NCBI GenBank assembly: GCA_947629245.1
Contig: CANRDC010000027.1
Location: 1 to 33,486 of the forward strand
Length of the DNA stretch: 33,486 nucleotides
Source of the DNA: an uncultured Oscillospiraceae bacterium
GTDB taxonomy: Bacteria; Bacillota; Clostridia; Oscillospirales; Oscillospiraceae
Direction of reading: 5' to 3'
The notes beneath the pieces are model-generated. The model saw only the letters and a list, made by a program, of their open reading frames with translations. It had not been told where the DNA came from and did not search any database. The position numbers and the translations under genes are program-made. Positions 1 to 5,919 of the stretch are shown one piece after another. Numbering within the stretch: the first letter of the stretch is position 1; every line of letters begins with the position of its first letter.

Positions 1-435
1 TCGGCGGTGTGGGTGCTGGGACCGGTGACGGCGCTGGCTCTGGCGCTGTTTGCGCGGTACGCCCCGGAGATGGACGCCATGACCTTCGGGGAGGAGCAGG
101 CCCAGGCCATGGGCGTGGACCTGCGGCGGTGCAAGATACTGCTGATCGGGGCGGTGGCGGTGCTGACGGGCACGGCGGTGGCTTTCGTGGGCGTCATCGG
201 ATTCGTGGACCTGATCGCGCCCCATGTGGTCCGGCGGTTTTTCGGCGCGGCCCACCGGCGCGTGCTGCCTGCCGGCGCCCTGTTCGGCGGCAGCTTCATG
301 GTGCTGTGCGACCTGGCGGCCAGGACCCTGACCCCGCCTCGGGAGATCCCCATCGGCGCCATCACGGCCCTTTTGGGCGCGCCCTTTTTCCTGTATGTCT
401 ACTTTTCCGGCAGAAGGAGGGACCGGGGATGCTGA
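1..435 (+). CDS. FecCD/BtuC-type ABC transporter permease, C-terminal part
   Basis: The reading frame is open from the first base, so the gene begins outside the window; the visible part is about 144 residues. It shows the end of a FecCD-family permease, the membrane subunit of importers for iron-siderophores, haem or cobalamin. Typical features are the EEQAQAMGVDLRR stretch, hydrophobic segments, and the motif VGVIGFVDLIAPHVVRR, which matches the coupling region that docks on the ATPase. The last codons overlap the start of the ATPase gene by 7 bases, so the two are translationally coupled. The substrate cannot be read from the permease. The neighbouring adenosyltransferase-like gene favours a corrinoid, but an iron chelate is possible. 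Confidence 0.9.
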   Translation, partial: SAVWVLGPVTALALALFARYAPEMDAMTFGEEQAQAMGVDLRRCKILLIGAVAVLTGTAVAFVGVIGFVDLIAPHVVRRFFGAAHRRVLPAGALFGGSFMVLCDLAARTLTPPREIPIGAITALLGAPFFLYVYFSGRRRDRGC

Positions 436-1187
436 GAGCGGAACATCTCACCTGCGGCTACGGCGGCGCGCCGGTGGTCCGGGACGTGTCCTTTGCCGTG
501 AACGCCGGGGAGCGGCTTTGCATATTGGGCCCCAACGGCTGCGGCAAGACCACCCTTTTGCGGGCGCTGGCGGGGCTGCTGCCCCACGAGGGGACCGTGA
601 CGGTCTGCGGGACGGACAGCGGGAAGCTGTCCCGGCGGGAGCTTGCGCGCCGGGTGGCTCTCATGAGCCAGCTCTCGCCGGTGTACTTTTCCTACACGGT
701 CTATGAGACGGTGGCCATGGGCCGGTATGCCCGCCGGGAGCGGAGACTGCTGGACAGGGACGGCGAGGAGGACCGGCGCGTCACGCGGGAGAGCCTGGAG
801 CGGACCGGGTTGTGGGCGCTGCGGGACAGGCCGGTGACGGAGCTGTCCGGCGGACAGCTCCAGCGGGTGTTCCTGGCCCGGACCTTCGCCCAGGACCCGG
901 CGGTCATATTGCTGGACGAGCCCACCAACCATCTGGACCTGAAATACCAGGTGGAGCTGACGGAGGGGCTGAGGGCCTGGACGGAGCGGGGCGGCCGGTG
1001 CGTGGTGGGGGTGTTCCACGACGTGAATCTGGCCCTGGGCTTCAGCAGCCGGGTGCTGGTCATGGCCGACGGCGCGGTCCGGGCGGACTGTCCGCCCCAG
1101 GTGCTGGACCGGGCCCTTTTGAACGAGGTATACGGCCTGGATGTGGCCGGATACATGCGGGAAAATCTGAGACGCTGGGAGGAATAA
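429..1187 (+). CDS. ABC transporter ATP-binding protein (FecE/BtuD type)
   Basis: This 252-aa cytoplasmic ATPase powers the permease encoded just upstream. Walker A is GPNGCGKT at residues 34-41. The ABC signature is LSGGQLQR, Walker B is VILLDEPTNHLD, and the switch histidine sits in VFHDVN. Length and motif order are those of FecE/FepC/BtuD ATPases. The ATG at 429 overlaps the permease stop codon and puts the N-terminus at the usual MLRAEHLTCGYG position for the family. Five bases separate it from the next gene, so all three are probably one operon. The substrate is inferred from context only. Confidence 0.93.
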   Translation: MLRAEHLTCGYGGAPVVRDVSFAVNAGERLCILGPNGCGKTTLLRALAGLLPHEGTVTVCGTDSGKLSRRELARRVALMSQLSPVYFSYTVYETVAMGRYARRERRLLDRDGEEDRRVTRESLERTGLWALRDRPVTELSGGQLQRVFLARTFAQDPAVILLDEPTNHLDLKYQVELTEGLRAWTERGGRCVVGVFHDVNLALGFSSRVLVMADGAVRADCPPQVLDRALLNEVYGLDVAGYMRENLRRWEE

Positions 1188-1192
1188 ATGCC

Positions 1193-1714
1193 ATGGAGCT
1201 ATATCGGAGCCCCTATGAGGCGTACCCGTTTTTGAGCGACGAGAGCGACGATCTGCGCTGCGATTTTGAGCTGCTGACCGACGCCATGGCCAGCCGGACC
1301 GGCCTGCTGCGGGCCCAGGTGACGGACGAGGCCCTGCGGGAGGAGCTTTTGTGGGTGTGCGAGCTCATTTATAACGTCAACCCCACCCTGCGGACCTTTT
1401 TCTCCGTGACGGAGGCGGAGATCGACCGGCTGCGGGCGGCGGTGGAGCGGCTGGAGCGGGAGTGCGCCGGTCGGTGCGGGCTGTTCGTGCTGACCCAGGG
1501 GTGCGAGGCGGCCTGCGCCGCCCATATCCTCCGGGTGGACGCCAAGCGCCTGGTGCGGCTTCTCTATCGCCACGCCCGTCAGGGGCACGACGTGCCGCCG
1601 GGGCTGCTGGATACGGCCAATCTGCTGAGCGGGTACTTTTTCCAGCTGGCCATGAAGCTCAACGCCCTGGCCGGGGTGGAGGAGATCCCCTACTCCAGCC
1701 GGAATTACAAGTGA
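1193..1714 (+). CDS. PduO-like cobalamin adenosyltransferase, divergent
   Basis: This 173-aa protein resembles the helical core of PduO-type ATP:cob(I)alamin adenosyltransferases, which make coenzyme B12. Seen in the sequence: an ELLTDAMASRTGLLRA helix (about 26-41) where the family has DELNSALGLARA, FVLTQGCEAACAAHILRV (98-115) for the family FILPGGSPAAALLHVAR, RLVRLLYR (119-126), and LLDTANLLSGYFFQLAMKLN (138-157) for the family YLNRLSDLLFVLAR. The N-terminal glycine/threonine-rich ATP-binding stretch of the family is absent. Activity is therefore uncertain; a corrinoid chaperone or non-catalytic homologue is possible. The ATG at 1193 is chosen because it opens the conserved frame just after the ATPase stop; the ATG at 1188 is out of frame. 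Confidence 0.5.
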   Translation: MELYRSPYEAYPFLSDESDDLRCDFELLTDAMASRTGLLRAQVTDEALREELLWVCELIYNVNPTLRTFFSVTEAEIDRLRAAVERLERECAGRCGLFVLTQGCEAACAAHILRVDAKRLVRLLYRHARQGHDVPPGLLDTANLLSGYFFQLAMKLNALAGVEEIPYSSRNYK

Positions 1715-1718
1715 AGAC

Positions 1719-1750
1719 CGAAAAATGCCGCCTGCGGGCGGCATTTTTCG
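1719..1750 (+). terminator. Intrinsic terminator after the ABC transporter operon
   Basis: A perfect 14-bp stem (1719-1732 with 1737-1750) with a TGCG loop. A GC-rich inner stem is flanked by A5 and T5, so it could act on both strands. It starts 5 bases after the adenosyltransferase-like stop codon. Confidence 0.9.
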
Positions 1751-1835
1751 TTACATGGCCGTGGATGTGTTGAGCGGCAAACGGGAAGGCGTCAATGCGG
1801 ACGTATGCGGCGTGGTATTTTTTTTCATTCTCCAC

Positions 1836-1863
1836 GCAACCTTTTGCCGGGCCGGATCGTGTA
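1836..1863 (+). promoter_or_regulatory. Candidate ECF-type promoter of the sigma gene
   Basis: GCAACCTTTT at 1836-1845 resembles the AAC-containing -35 element of ECF sigma factors. CGTGTA at 1858-1863 follows 17 bases after the AAC. The site lies 35 bases upstream of the ECF sigma gene, the usual place for an autoregulatory promoter. The call rests on motif shape only. Confidence 0.45.
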
Positions 1864-1898
1864 TCATGCGAAGGGACCTTCAAGACAAGGAGCATTCT

Positions 1899-2381
1899 AT
1901 GAGACTTTCAGCGGCAGAGGCGTATGAAAAATACGCGGACCGGGTCTTTGCGGCGGCGTTCAGCGTGTGCCGGGACCGGGCGGACGCGGACGACGTGACA
2001 CAGGACACGTTCATGCGTTATCTGGACCGGGGCCAGGACTACCGGGACGAGGACCACCTGAAGGCGTGGCTGCTGCGGGTGGCCGTGAACCGGGCCAGGG
2101 ACATGACCCGCGCCTTCTGGCGGCGCAACCGGGTCCCCTGGGAGGACACCATGGCGGAGCTGCCCTTTGAAGAGCCCGCCGACCGGGGGCTTTTCGCGGC
2201 GGTCATGGGCCTGCCGGAGAAATACCGGGTCGTGATACACCTCTTTTACTACGAGGACTACAGCGTGAGCCGCCTCGCGGCGCTGCTGGACCTCCGGGAG
2301 GGCACGGTCAAAAGCCGCCTGAGCCGGGGCAGAGCGCTCCTGAAAAACATTCTGATGGAGGATTGGAACGATGACGAATGA
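1899..2381 (+). CDS. ECF-family RNA polymerase sigma factor
   Basis: A 160-aa sigma-70 family protein with only regions 2 and 4, as in ECF sigma factors. Region 2 contains AFSVCRDRADADDVTQDTF (about residues 20-38) and the helix LKAWLLRVAVNRARD. Region 4 contains GLPEKYRVVIHLFYYEDYSV, then the helix-turn-helix SRLAALLDLREGTVKSRLSRGRALL near the end. ATG 1899 follows an AAGGAG-like site (about 1887-1892) and gives the standard N-terminus. The stop overlaps the next gene by 11 bases, so sigma factor and membrane partner are coupled. A candidate ECF promoter upstream suggests autoregulation. The inducing signal is unknown. Confidence 0.92.
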   Translation: MRLSAAEAYEKYADRVFAAAFSVCRDRADADDVTQDTFMRYLDRGQDYRDEDHLKAWLLRVAVNRARDMTRAFWRRNRVPWEDTMAELPFEEPADRGLFAAVMGLPEKYRVVIHLFYYEDYSVSRLAALLDLREGTVKSRLSRGRALLKNILMEDWNDDE

Positions 2382-2958
2382 AGCGCGATACAAGAGAGCG
2401 TTCTCTACGCTCCACGCCTCCGGAAATTTCATGGAGGTCAAAACGATGAATAACACAAGGAAAAGAGTTATCCCCCGGCTGGCCGCCGTGTGCGCGGCGG
2501 CGGTGCTGGTGCTGGCCATGGCGGGCGTGGCCTACGCGGCGGACGTGGGGGGCATCCAGCACACGATCCAGGTCTGGCTGCACGGGGACCTGACCAACGC
2601 CACGCTGGACATCCAGGGCGGCGAGTACACGCTGGCCTATACCGACGGCCAGGGCCAGGCCCAGGAGCGGGGCGGTGGCGGTATCGCCATCGAGGAGGAC
2701 GGCTCGGAGCGGCCCCTGACCGAGGCGGAGATCGTGGAGCAGCTGAACTCCCCGGAGGTGGAATACGGCGAGGACGGCTCCGTCACCGTCTGGTGGCGCG
2801 GCCAGAAGTTGGATATCACCGATAGGTTCGAGGGAAAGGTGTGCTATGTGAAGCTCACCGACGGGGCCGAGACCGTGTATCTGACCGTAAAGTACCAGGG
2901 CGGCTACGGCTGGAGCAACGAGGACTACCCCGACCCCAACGATTTCTACGCCGAATAA
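2371..2958 (+). CDS. Membrane-anchored partner of the ECF sigma factor (probable anti-sigma)
   Basis: A 195-aa protein whose ATG lies inside the end of the sigma gene. The N-terminal 33 residues (MTNEARYKRAFSTLHASGNF, then a basic stretch) would be cytoplasmic and could contact the sigma factor. A single membrane helix spans about residues 34-57. The acidic C-terminal 138 residues would be outside, rich in Gly, Glu and Asp, with an aromatic end (YGWSNEDYPDPNDFY). The layout matches transmembrane anti-sigma or sensor partners commonly encoded after ECF genes in Clostridia. There is no zinc-binding HxxxCxxC anti-sigma motif, so anti-sigma activity is inferred from position and topology. The 6-residue KRVIPR patch before the helix supports an N-in orientation. 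Confidence 0.6.
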   Translation: MTNEARYKRAFSTLHASGNFMEVKTMNNTRKRVIPRLAAVCAAAVLVLAMAGVAYAADVGGIQHTIQVWLHGDLTNATLDIQGGEYTLAYTDGQGQAQERGGGGIAIEEDGSERPLTEAEIVEQLNSPEVEYGEDGSVTVWWRGQKLDITDRFEGKVCYVKLTDGAETVYLTVKYQGGYGWSNEDYPDPNDFYAE

Positions 2959-3005
2959 ACTCACCATCACCACGCTTCGGCCGCATTCGACAGCGCGGAT
3001 ACTGT

Positions 3006-3040
3006 AAAATCACACCGTACAGCTTGTACGGTGTGATTTT
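3006..3040 (+). terminator. Intrinsic terminator between the ECF unit and spoIIA
   Basis: A perfect 15-bp stem (3006-3020 with 3026-3040), loop AGCTT, ending in a T-rich run. It lies 47 bases past the anti-sigma-like stop and 22 bases before spoIIAA. It ends the ECF transcript and would also be read by any spoIIA promoter upstream of it. No convincing sigma-H promoter was recognised in the gap. Confidence 0.85.
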
Positions 3041-3062
3041 TATATAGAGAAAGGGGACAAGC

Positions 3063-3368
3063 ATGAAAGTCACTTCCAGCTATCAGGACGGGAGGCTCAC
3101 CCTGTTTTTGCAGGGGGAGCTGGACCACCACGAGGCGGCGGCGGCTCTGCGGCGCATCAGCCGCACCGTGGACGATTATCTGCCCCAGGACTGCGTGGTG
3201 GATATGGGGGACCTCACGTTCATGGACTCGTCCGGCATCGCCCTCATTTTGAAGATATCCCGGCTCATGAGCCAGAGCGGAGGCCGGGCCTGGGTGGTCA
3301 ACGCCAAAAACCAGCCCCTGAAGGTCATCGACGCATCGGGCATCGACAGGATGATCAAGGTCGTTTGA
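3063..3368 (+). CDS. spoIIAA: Anti-sigma F factor antagonist (STAS domain)
   Basis: This 101-aa protein is a single STAS domain. In forespore development the unphosphorylated form binds the SpoIIAB-type anti-sigma factor and releases sigma-F. The phosphorylation loop is seen as MDSSGIAL at residues 54-61; by alignment with Bacillus SpoIIAA the second serine (Ser57) is the likely phosphoacceptor. The N-terminal strand RLTLFLQGELDHHEA is the usual STAS start. An AAAGGGG ribosome site precedes ATG 3063. It is the first gene of the spoIIAA-spoIIAB-sigF operon, but is separated from spoIIAB by 182 bases that hold a repeat element. Confidence 0.93.
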   Translation: MKVTSSYQDGRLTLFLQGELDHHEAAAALRRISRTVDDYLPQDCVVDMGDLTFMDSSGIALILKISRLMSQSGGRAWVVNAKNQPLKVIDASGIDRMIKVV

Positions 3369-3402
3369 ACGCGCCCCGTGCGGAGAGCCAAAAAGGCAGG
3401 GG

Positions 3403-3522
3403 TTAAAATGCCTCCCTCTGACGAGGGAGGTGGCTCGCCAGTCAGGGCGAGACGGAGGGAGAGAACGTTCTCTCCCCCCAGTCAGCGCTTTGCGCTGCCA
3501 GCCCCCTCGTCAGAGGGGGCCT
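3403..3522 (+). repeat. Palindrome-rich intergenic repeat element inside the spoIIA operon
   Basis: Five inverted repeats follow one another: CCTCCCTC/GAGGGAGG (about 3411-3430), CTCGCC/GGCGAG (3434-3451), a 20-bp perfect palindrome (3457-3476, centre AACGTT), CAGCGC/GCGCTG with a TTT loop (3483-3497), and GCCCCCT/AGGGGGC (3501-3520). The outer parts (CCCTCTGACGAGGG at one end, CCCCCTCGTCAGAGGGG at the other) are related to each other. The style matches non-coding intergenic repeats common in Oscillospirales genomes, from general knowledge. No second copy is in this window. It could fold as RNA between spoIIAA and spoIIAB. Outer limits are approximate. Confidence 0.7.
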
Positions 3523-3550
3523 TATAAGGAAGTGTTTGGAGGACGTACAT

Positions 3551-3988
3551 ATGAAGCAGGTGAACTACATAAAATTGGAATTTCCTTCCAAAAGCGTAAA
3601 CGAGGGCTTTGCCCGGGCCGCGGCGGCGGCCTTCGCCGCCCAGATGGACCCCACCATGGAGCAGCTGGGCGACATCCGCACCGCCGTCAGCGAGGCGGTC
3701 ACCAACGCCATCGTCCACGCCTACCCCGACGCCGTGGGACAGGTGCAGATGCGCCTTCGCATTCTGGAGGGGGACGTGCTGGAGATCATGGTCCGGGATA
3801 AGGGCCGGGGCATCCCGGACGTGAAGCAGGCCATGGAGCCAATGTACTCCACCGGCGGCGAGGAGCGAAGCGGCATGGGCTTTACCATCATGGGCAGCTT
3901 CATGGACGGTCTGCATGTCCGCTCGGCGCCGGACAAGGGCACCACCGTGACCATGAAAAAGCGCATCCGGACGAAGGAGCAGACGTGA
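3551..3988 (+). CDS. spoIIAB: Anti-sigma F factor / SpoIIAA kinase
   Basis: A 145-aa GHKL-type ATPase. It holds sigma-F inactive and phosphorylates SpoIIAA. The Bergerat ATP-binding boxes are visible: N-box SEAVTNAIVHAY (47-58), G1 box VRDKGRGIPD (81-90), and G2 box RSGMGFTIM (106-114). The start is ATG 3551, with GGAGGA at 3538-3543 spaced 7 bases away; an in-frame TTG at 3536 overlaps the ribosome site and is unlikely. One base separates its stop from the TTG start of sigF, which fits the stoichiometric coupling expected of this pair. Confidence 0.93.
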   Translation: MKQVNYIKLEFPSKSVNEGFARAAAAAFAAQMDPTMEQLGDIRTAVSEAVTNAIVHAYPDAVGQVQMRLRILEGDVLEIMVRDKGRGIPDVKQAMEPMYSTGGEERSGMGFTIMGSFMDGLHVRSAPDKGTTVTMKKRIRTKEQT

Positions 3989-3989
3989 T

Positions 3990-4697
3990 TTGGACGAGAC
4001 CATGACCCTGCTGCGGGCGGCTCAGGCCGGGGACCGGGAGGCGGCGGGCCGGATGGTGGAGGAAAACGCCGGGCTCATATGGAGCGTGGCCAGGCGGTAC
4101 TTTGGCCGGGGCGTGGAGCCGGACGACCTGTATCAGCTGGGGTGCCTGGGGTTTTTGAAGGCCATCGACGGTTTTGACGAGGGCTACGGCACCCGGTTCT
4201 CCACCTACGCGGTGCCCAAGATCTCCGGCGAGATACGCCGCTTTCTTCGGGACGACGGGGCGGTGAAGGTGAGCCGGGGCATCAAGGAGCGGGCCGTGAC
4301 CGTCCGCGCCGCCCGGAAGGCCCTGGAGCAGGAGCTGGGCCGGGATCCCACCCTGTCGGAGATCGCGGCGGCCACGGGCCTGTCCCCGGAGGACATCGCC
4401 CTGGCGGAGACCGCCACCGTGCCCATCGAATCCCTGCAGCAGCCCGCCGGGGAGGACGGATTTTCCCTGGAGCAGGTGCTGGGGGACTGGACCGAGGAGG
4501 AGCGCATGGTGGAGTACGTGGCCCTCCGCCAGGCCATCGAGCGGCTGCCGGAAAAGGAGCGGCAGGTGGTGTTTCTGCGGTTCTACCACGGCATGACCCA
4601 GGAGCGGGCCAGCCGGGTGCTGGGAGTGAGCCAGGTGCAGGTGTCCCGGCTGGAGCGCCGGGCCGTAAAGCTGCTCCGGGAGATGCTGGATGGATAA
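3990..4697 (+). CDS. sigF: RNA polymerase sigma-F (forespore-specific)
   Basis: A 235-aa SigF/SpoIIAC-type sigma-70 factor that drives early forespore transcription. Region 2 is seen as DDLYQLGCLGFLKAIDGFDEGYGTRFSTYA, followed by the conserved VPKISGEIRRFLRDDG. Region 3 is about residues 100-150. Region 4 carries PEKERQVVFLRFYHGMTQERASRVLGVSQVQVSRLERRAVKLL near the C-terminus. A TTG start at 3990 is preferred: AAGGAG at 3974-3979 is 10 bases upstream. The ATG at 4002 lies 22 bases from that site but would lose only four residues. The last 43 bases of the gene recur, degenerate, at 5248-5290. Confidence 0.93.
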   Translation: MDETMTLLRAAQAGDREAAGRMVEENAGLIWSVARRYFGRGVEPDDLYQLGCLGFLKAIDGFDEGYGTRFSTYAVPKISGEIRRFLRDDGAVKVSRGIKERAVTVRAARKALEQELGRDPTLSEIAAATGLSPEDIALAETATVPIESLQQPAGEDGFSLEQVLGDWTEEERMVEYVALRQAIERLPEKERQVVFLRFYHGMTQERASRVLGVSQVQVSRLERRAVKLLREMLDG

Positions 4698-4701
4698 GTG
4701 T

Positions 4702-4729
4702 ACCCGGGAGGGCGGATGCCCTCCCGGGT
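4702..4729 (+). terminator. Terminator after sigF
   Basis: A perfect 12-bp GC-rich stem (4702-4713 with 4718-4729), loop GGAT, followed by only a short GCTTT. It lies between sigF and the converging XRE gene and may serve both, though the poor T tract makes efficiency uncertain. Confidence 0.65.
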
Positions 4730-4739
4730 GCTTTGCGGC

Positions 4740-4958
4740 CTATTCCGGCCTGTCATATTCCAACAGCTCTTCGATCCCGACGTTCAGATACCAGCACAGC
4801 TTACACAAAAACAGCGCGTCCATCCGTTGGAAATCATTGCGGCAATAGCGGTTGAAGTTGGTCCTGGGAATATCCAGGTCTTTGCATATGCGGTTTTTGG
4901 AAATGCCCTTTTCCCGCAAGATGCAGTCGAGCCGCAACGTAAGTTTTCCGTAGTCCAT
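4740..4958 (-). CDS. Small XRE/Cro-type DNA-binding protein
   Basis: A 72-aa protein that is almost entirely one helix-turn-helix domain. Helices include LTLRLDCILREKGISKNRICKDLDIPRTNFNRYCRND (about 6-42), then FQRMDALFLCKLCWYLNVGIEELLEYD, the usual C-terminal helices of Cro/CI-like repressors. It is divergent from the 54-aa gene at 5093. A TATAAT (4989-4994) with TTATTA (5012-5017) on the minus strand could drive it. It probably regulates its own divergent intergenic region; the target is not shown by sequence. The region it sits in is bracketed by two copies of the sigF 3' end. Confidence 0.82.
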   Translation of the reverse strand: MDYGKLTLRLDCILREKGISKNRICKDLDIPRTNFNRYCRNDFQRMDALFLCKLCWYLNVGIEELLEYDRPE

Positions 4959-4988
4959 CCCGGTGTGCCTCTTTCATAGGATGGACTG

Positions 4989-5017
4989 ATTATATCCGAC
5001 AATGTGCTATATAATAA
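4989..5017 (-). promoter_or_regulatory. Promoter of the XRE gene
   Basis: On the minus strand, TTATTA (5017-5012), a 17-base spacer, and a consensus TATAAT (4994-4989). It lies 30 bases upstream of the XRE start and back to back with the 54-aa gene promoter. The two -35 boxes are 24 bases apart in very AT-rich DNA. Confidence 0.55.
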
Positions 5018-5041
5018 TTCACGATAAAATGACTAATTATA

Positions 5042-5070
5042 TTGTCATCCCCCTTAAATCGTGATATACT
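5042..5070 (+). promoter_or_regulatory. Promoter of the 54-aa gene
   Basis: TTGTCA (5042-5047), a 17-base spacer and TATACT (5065-5070), a close sigma-A match, 22 bases upstream of ATG 5093. The -35 overlaps ATTGTC (5041-5046), which forms an inverted repeat with GACAAT (4998-5003). That pair is a possible operator for the divergent XRE protein. Confidence 0.65.
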
Positions 5071-5092
5071 GTTTTTGAAGGGGGCGAACGCG

Positions 5093-5260
5093 ATGGTAGA
5101 CTATCAGAGGATGTACGCGATATTGTGCGCGGCGGCGTCGGAGGCGCTGGACGCGCTGCCGGACACGGTGGAGAATGCCGAGGGACGACTCCTTTTGCAG
5201 ACGGCGCTGTATCATGCGGAGGAAATCTACATCGACCAGACGGAGGACGCCGAGCCGTAA
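5093..5260 (+). CDS. Small conserved-type hypothetical protein, 55 codons
   Basis: A short acidic protein of 55 residues starting MVDYQRMYAILCAAASEALD and continuing through ALPDTVENAEGRLLLQTALYHAEEIYIDQ. It is predicted all-helical with two amphipathic helices and no membrane segment. ATG 5093 follows GAAGGGGGCG and a strong promoter at 5042-5070. The last residues, AEP and the stop, are encoded within the degenerate second copy of the sigF 3' end, read in a different frame. This suggests the natural C-terminus was set by that rearrangement. Function is not recognised. Its divergent pairing with an XRE gene suggests a regulated accessory unit. Confidence 0.6.
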   Translation: MVDYQRMYAILCAAASEALDALPDTVENAEGRLLLQTALYHAEEIYIDQTEDAEP

Positions 5261-5290
5261 GGCTGCTGCGGGAGATGCTGGATCGAAAAG
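5248..5290 (+). repeat. Degenerate direct copy of the sigF 3' end
   Basis: These 43 bases match sigF positions 4656-4698 at 38 of 43 positions. Read in the sigF frame they encode RRAVRLLREMLD, against RRAVKLLREMLD in sigma-F. The two copies bracket about 549 bp holding a terminator, the XRE gene, the divergent promoters and most of the 54-aa gene. Confidence 0.8.
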
Positions 5291-5300
5291 TCTATTTATT

Positions 5301-5336
5301 GGGGGAGACGCCTGGCGGCAGGCGTCTCCCCCGTTT
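5301..5336 (+). terminator. Intrinsic terminator after the 54-aa gene
   Basis: A perfect 13-bp stem (5301-5313 with 5320-5332), GGCGGC loop, followed by GTTTTA. It ends the 54-aa transcript and lies just upstream of the VOC gene promoter. Confidence 0.85.
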
Positions 5337-5351
5337 TACGTGGCCGGGAGA

Positions 5352-5380
5352 TTGCATCCGCCCGGGGCATATGGTATGAT
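5352..5380 (+). promoter_or_regulatory. Promoter of the VOC gene
   Basis: TTGCAT (5352-5357), a 17-base spacer and TATGAT (5375-5380), with TGG directly before the -10 as an extended -10. It lies 40 bases upstream of ATG 5421. Confidence 0.6.
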
Positions 5381-5420
5381 GAAGGAAAATCGGCAGGATC
5401 GCCATTTATGGAGGGTAATT

Positions 5421-5834
5421 ATGAGATTGGATGGCTTTGGCTTGTTTGTAAAGGACATGGGCGCTATGATTGGGTTTTTCAGAGACGTGCTTGGGTTTGA
5501 GATCAAAGAGAGTGAAGACAGTTCAAATGTGTATTTAGTAAAGGACGGCACGTTATTTTTGCTTTATGGCAGAAACGATTTTGAGAGTATGACAGGAAGA
5601 AAATATGAGTATGTAAAAGGGTTAAACGGGCATTCGGAGATAGCGCTTTATGTGGATACTTTTGAAGAGGTGGACGCGGAATATAAAAAAGCGATAAGCA
5701 AAGGCGCGACATCGGTTTTAGAGCCTACAACGGAGCCTTGGGGACAGAGAACCTGTTACATCGCCGACCCCGAAGGAAATCTTATAGAGATCGGCTCATG
5801 GAATAAACCTTTTGAAGTGAAAGACAAGCAATAA
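5421..5834 (+). CDS. VOC-superfamily (glyoxalase/bleomycin-resistance-like) protein
   Basis: A 137-aa protein with the paired beta-alpha-beta-beta-beta modules of the vicinal oxygen chelate superfamily. The first module opens with MRLDGFGLFVKDMGAMIGFFRDVLGFEI. The second has HSEIALYVDTFEEVDAEYKKAISKGA and ends in CYIADPEGNLIEIGSW, the typical C-terminal strand with a metal-ligand glutamate. Substrate cannot be inferred; members range from lyases to antibiotic-binding proteins. ATG 5421 follows GGAGGG at 5410-5415. The gene is clearly AT-richer than its neighbours, with many AAA, GAA, ATA and TTA codons, which suggests recent acquisition from a lower-GC donor. It has its own promoter. Confidence 0.85.
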   Translation: MRLDGFGLFVKDMGAMIGFFRDVLGFEIKESEDSSNVYLVKDGTLFLLYGRNDFESMTGRKYEYVKGLNGHSEIALYVDTFEEVDAEYKKAISKGATSVLEPTTEPWGQRTCYIADPEGNLIEIGSWNKPFEVKDKQ

Positions 5835-5872
5835 CGCATATTTCCCGCGCCGGGCACGGGCCCGCTTCCGTC

Positions 5873-5901
5873 TTGTGGGAAGCGGGGCGGTGTGATACAA
5901 T
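5873..5901 (+). promoter_or_regulatory. Promoter of the DUF554 gene
   Basis: TTGTGG (5873-5878), a 17-base spacer and TACAAT (5896-5901), with TGA forming an extended -10. The -35 lies within a 9-bp hairpin (5861-5869 with 5878-5886) that may end VOC transcription. Confidence 0.5.
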
Positions 5902-5919
5902 GGTTCCGCGGAAAGAGAG

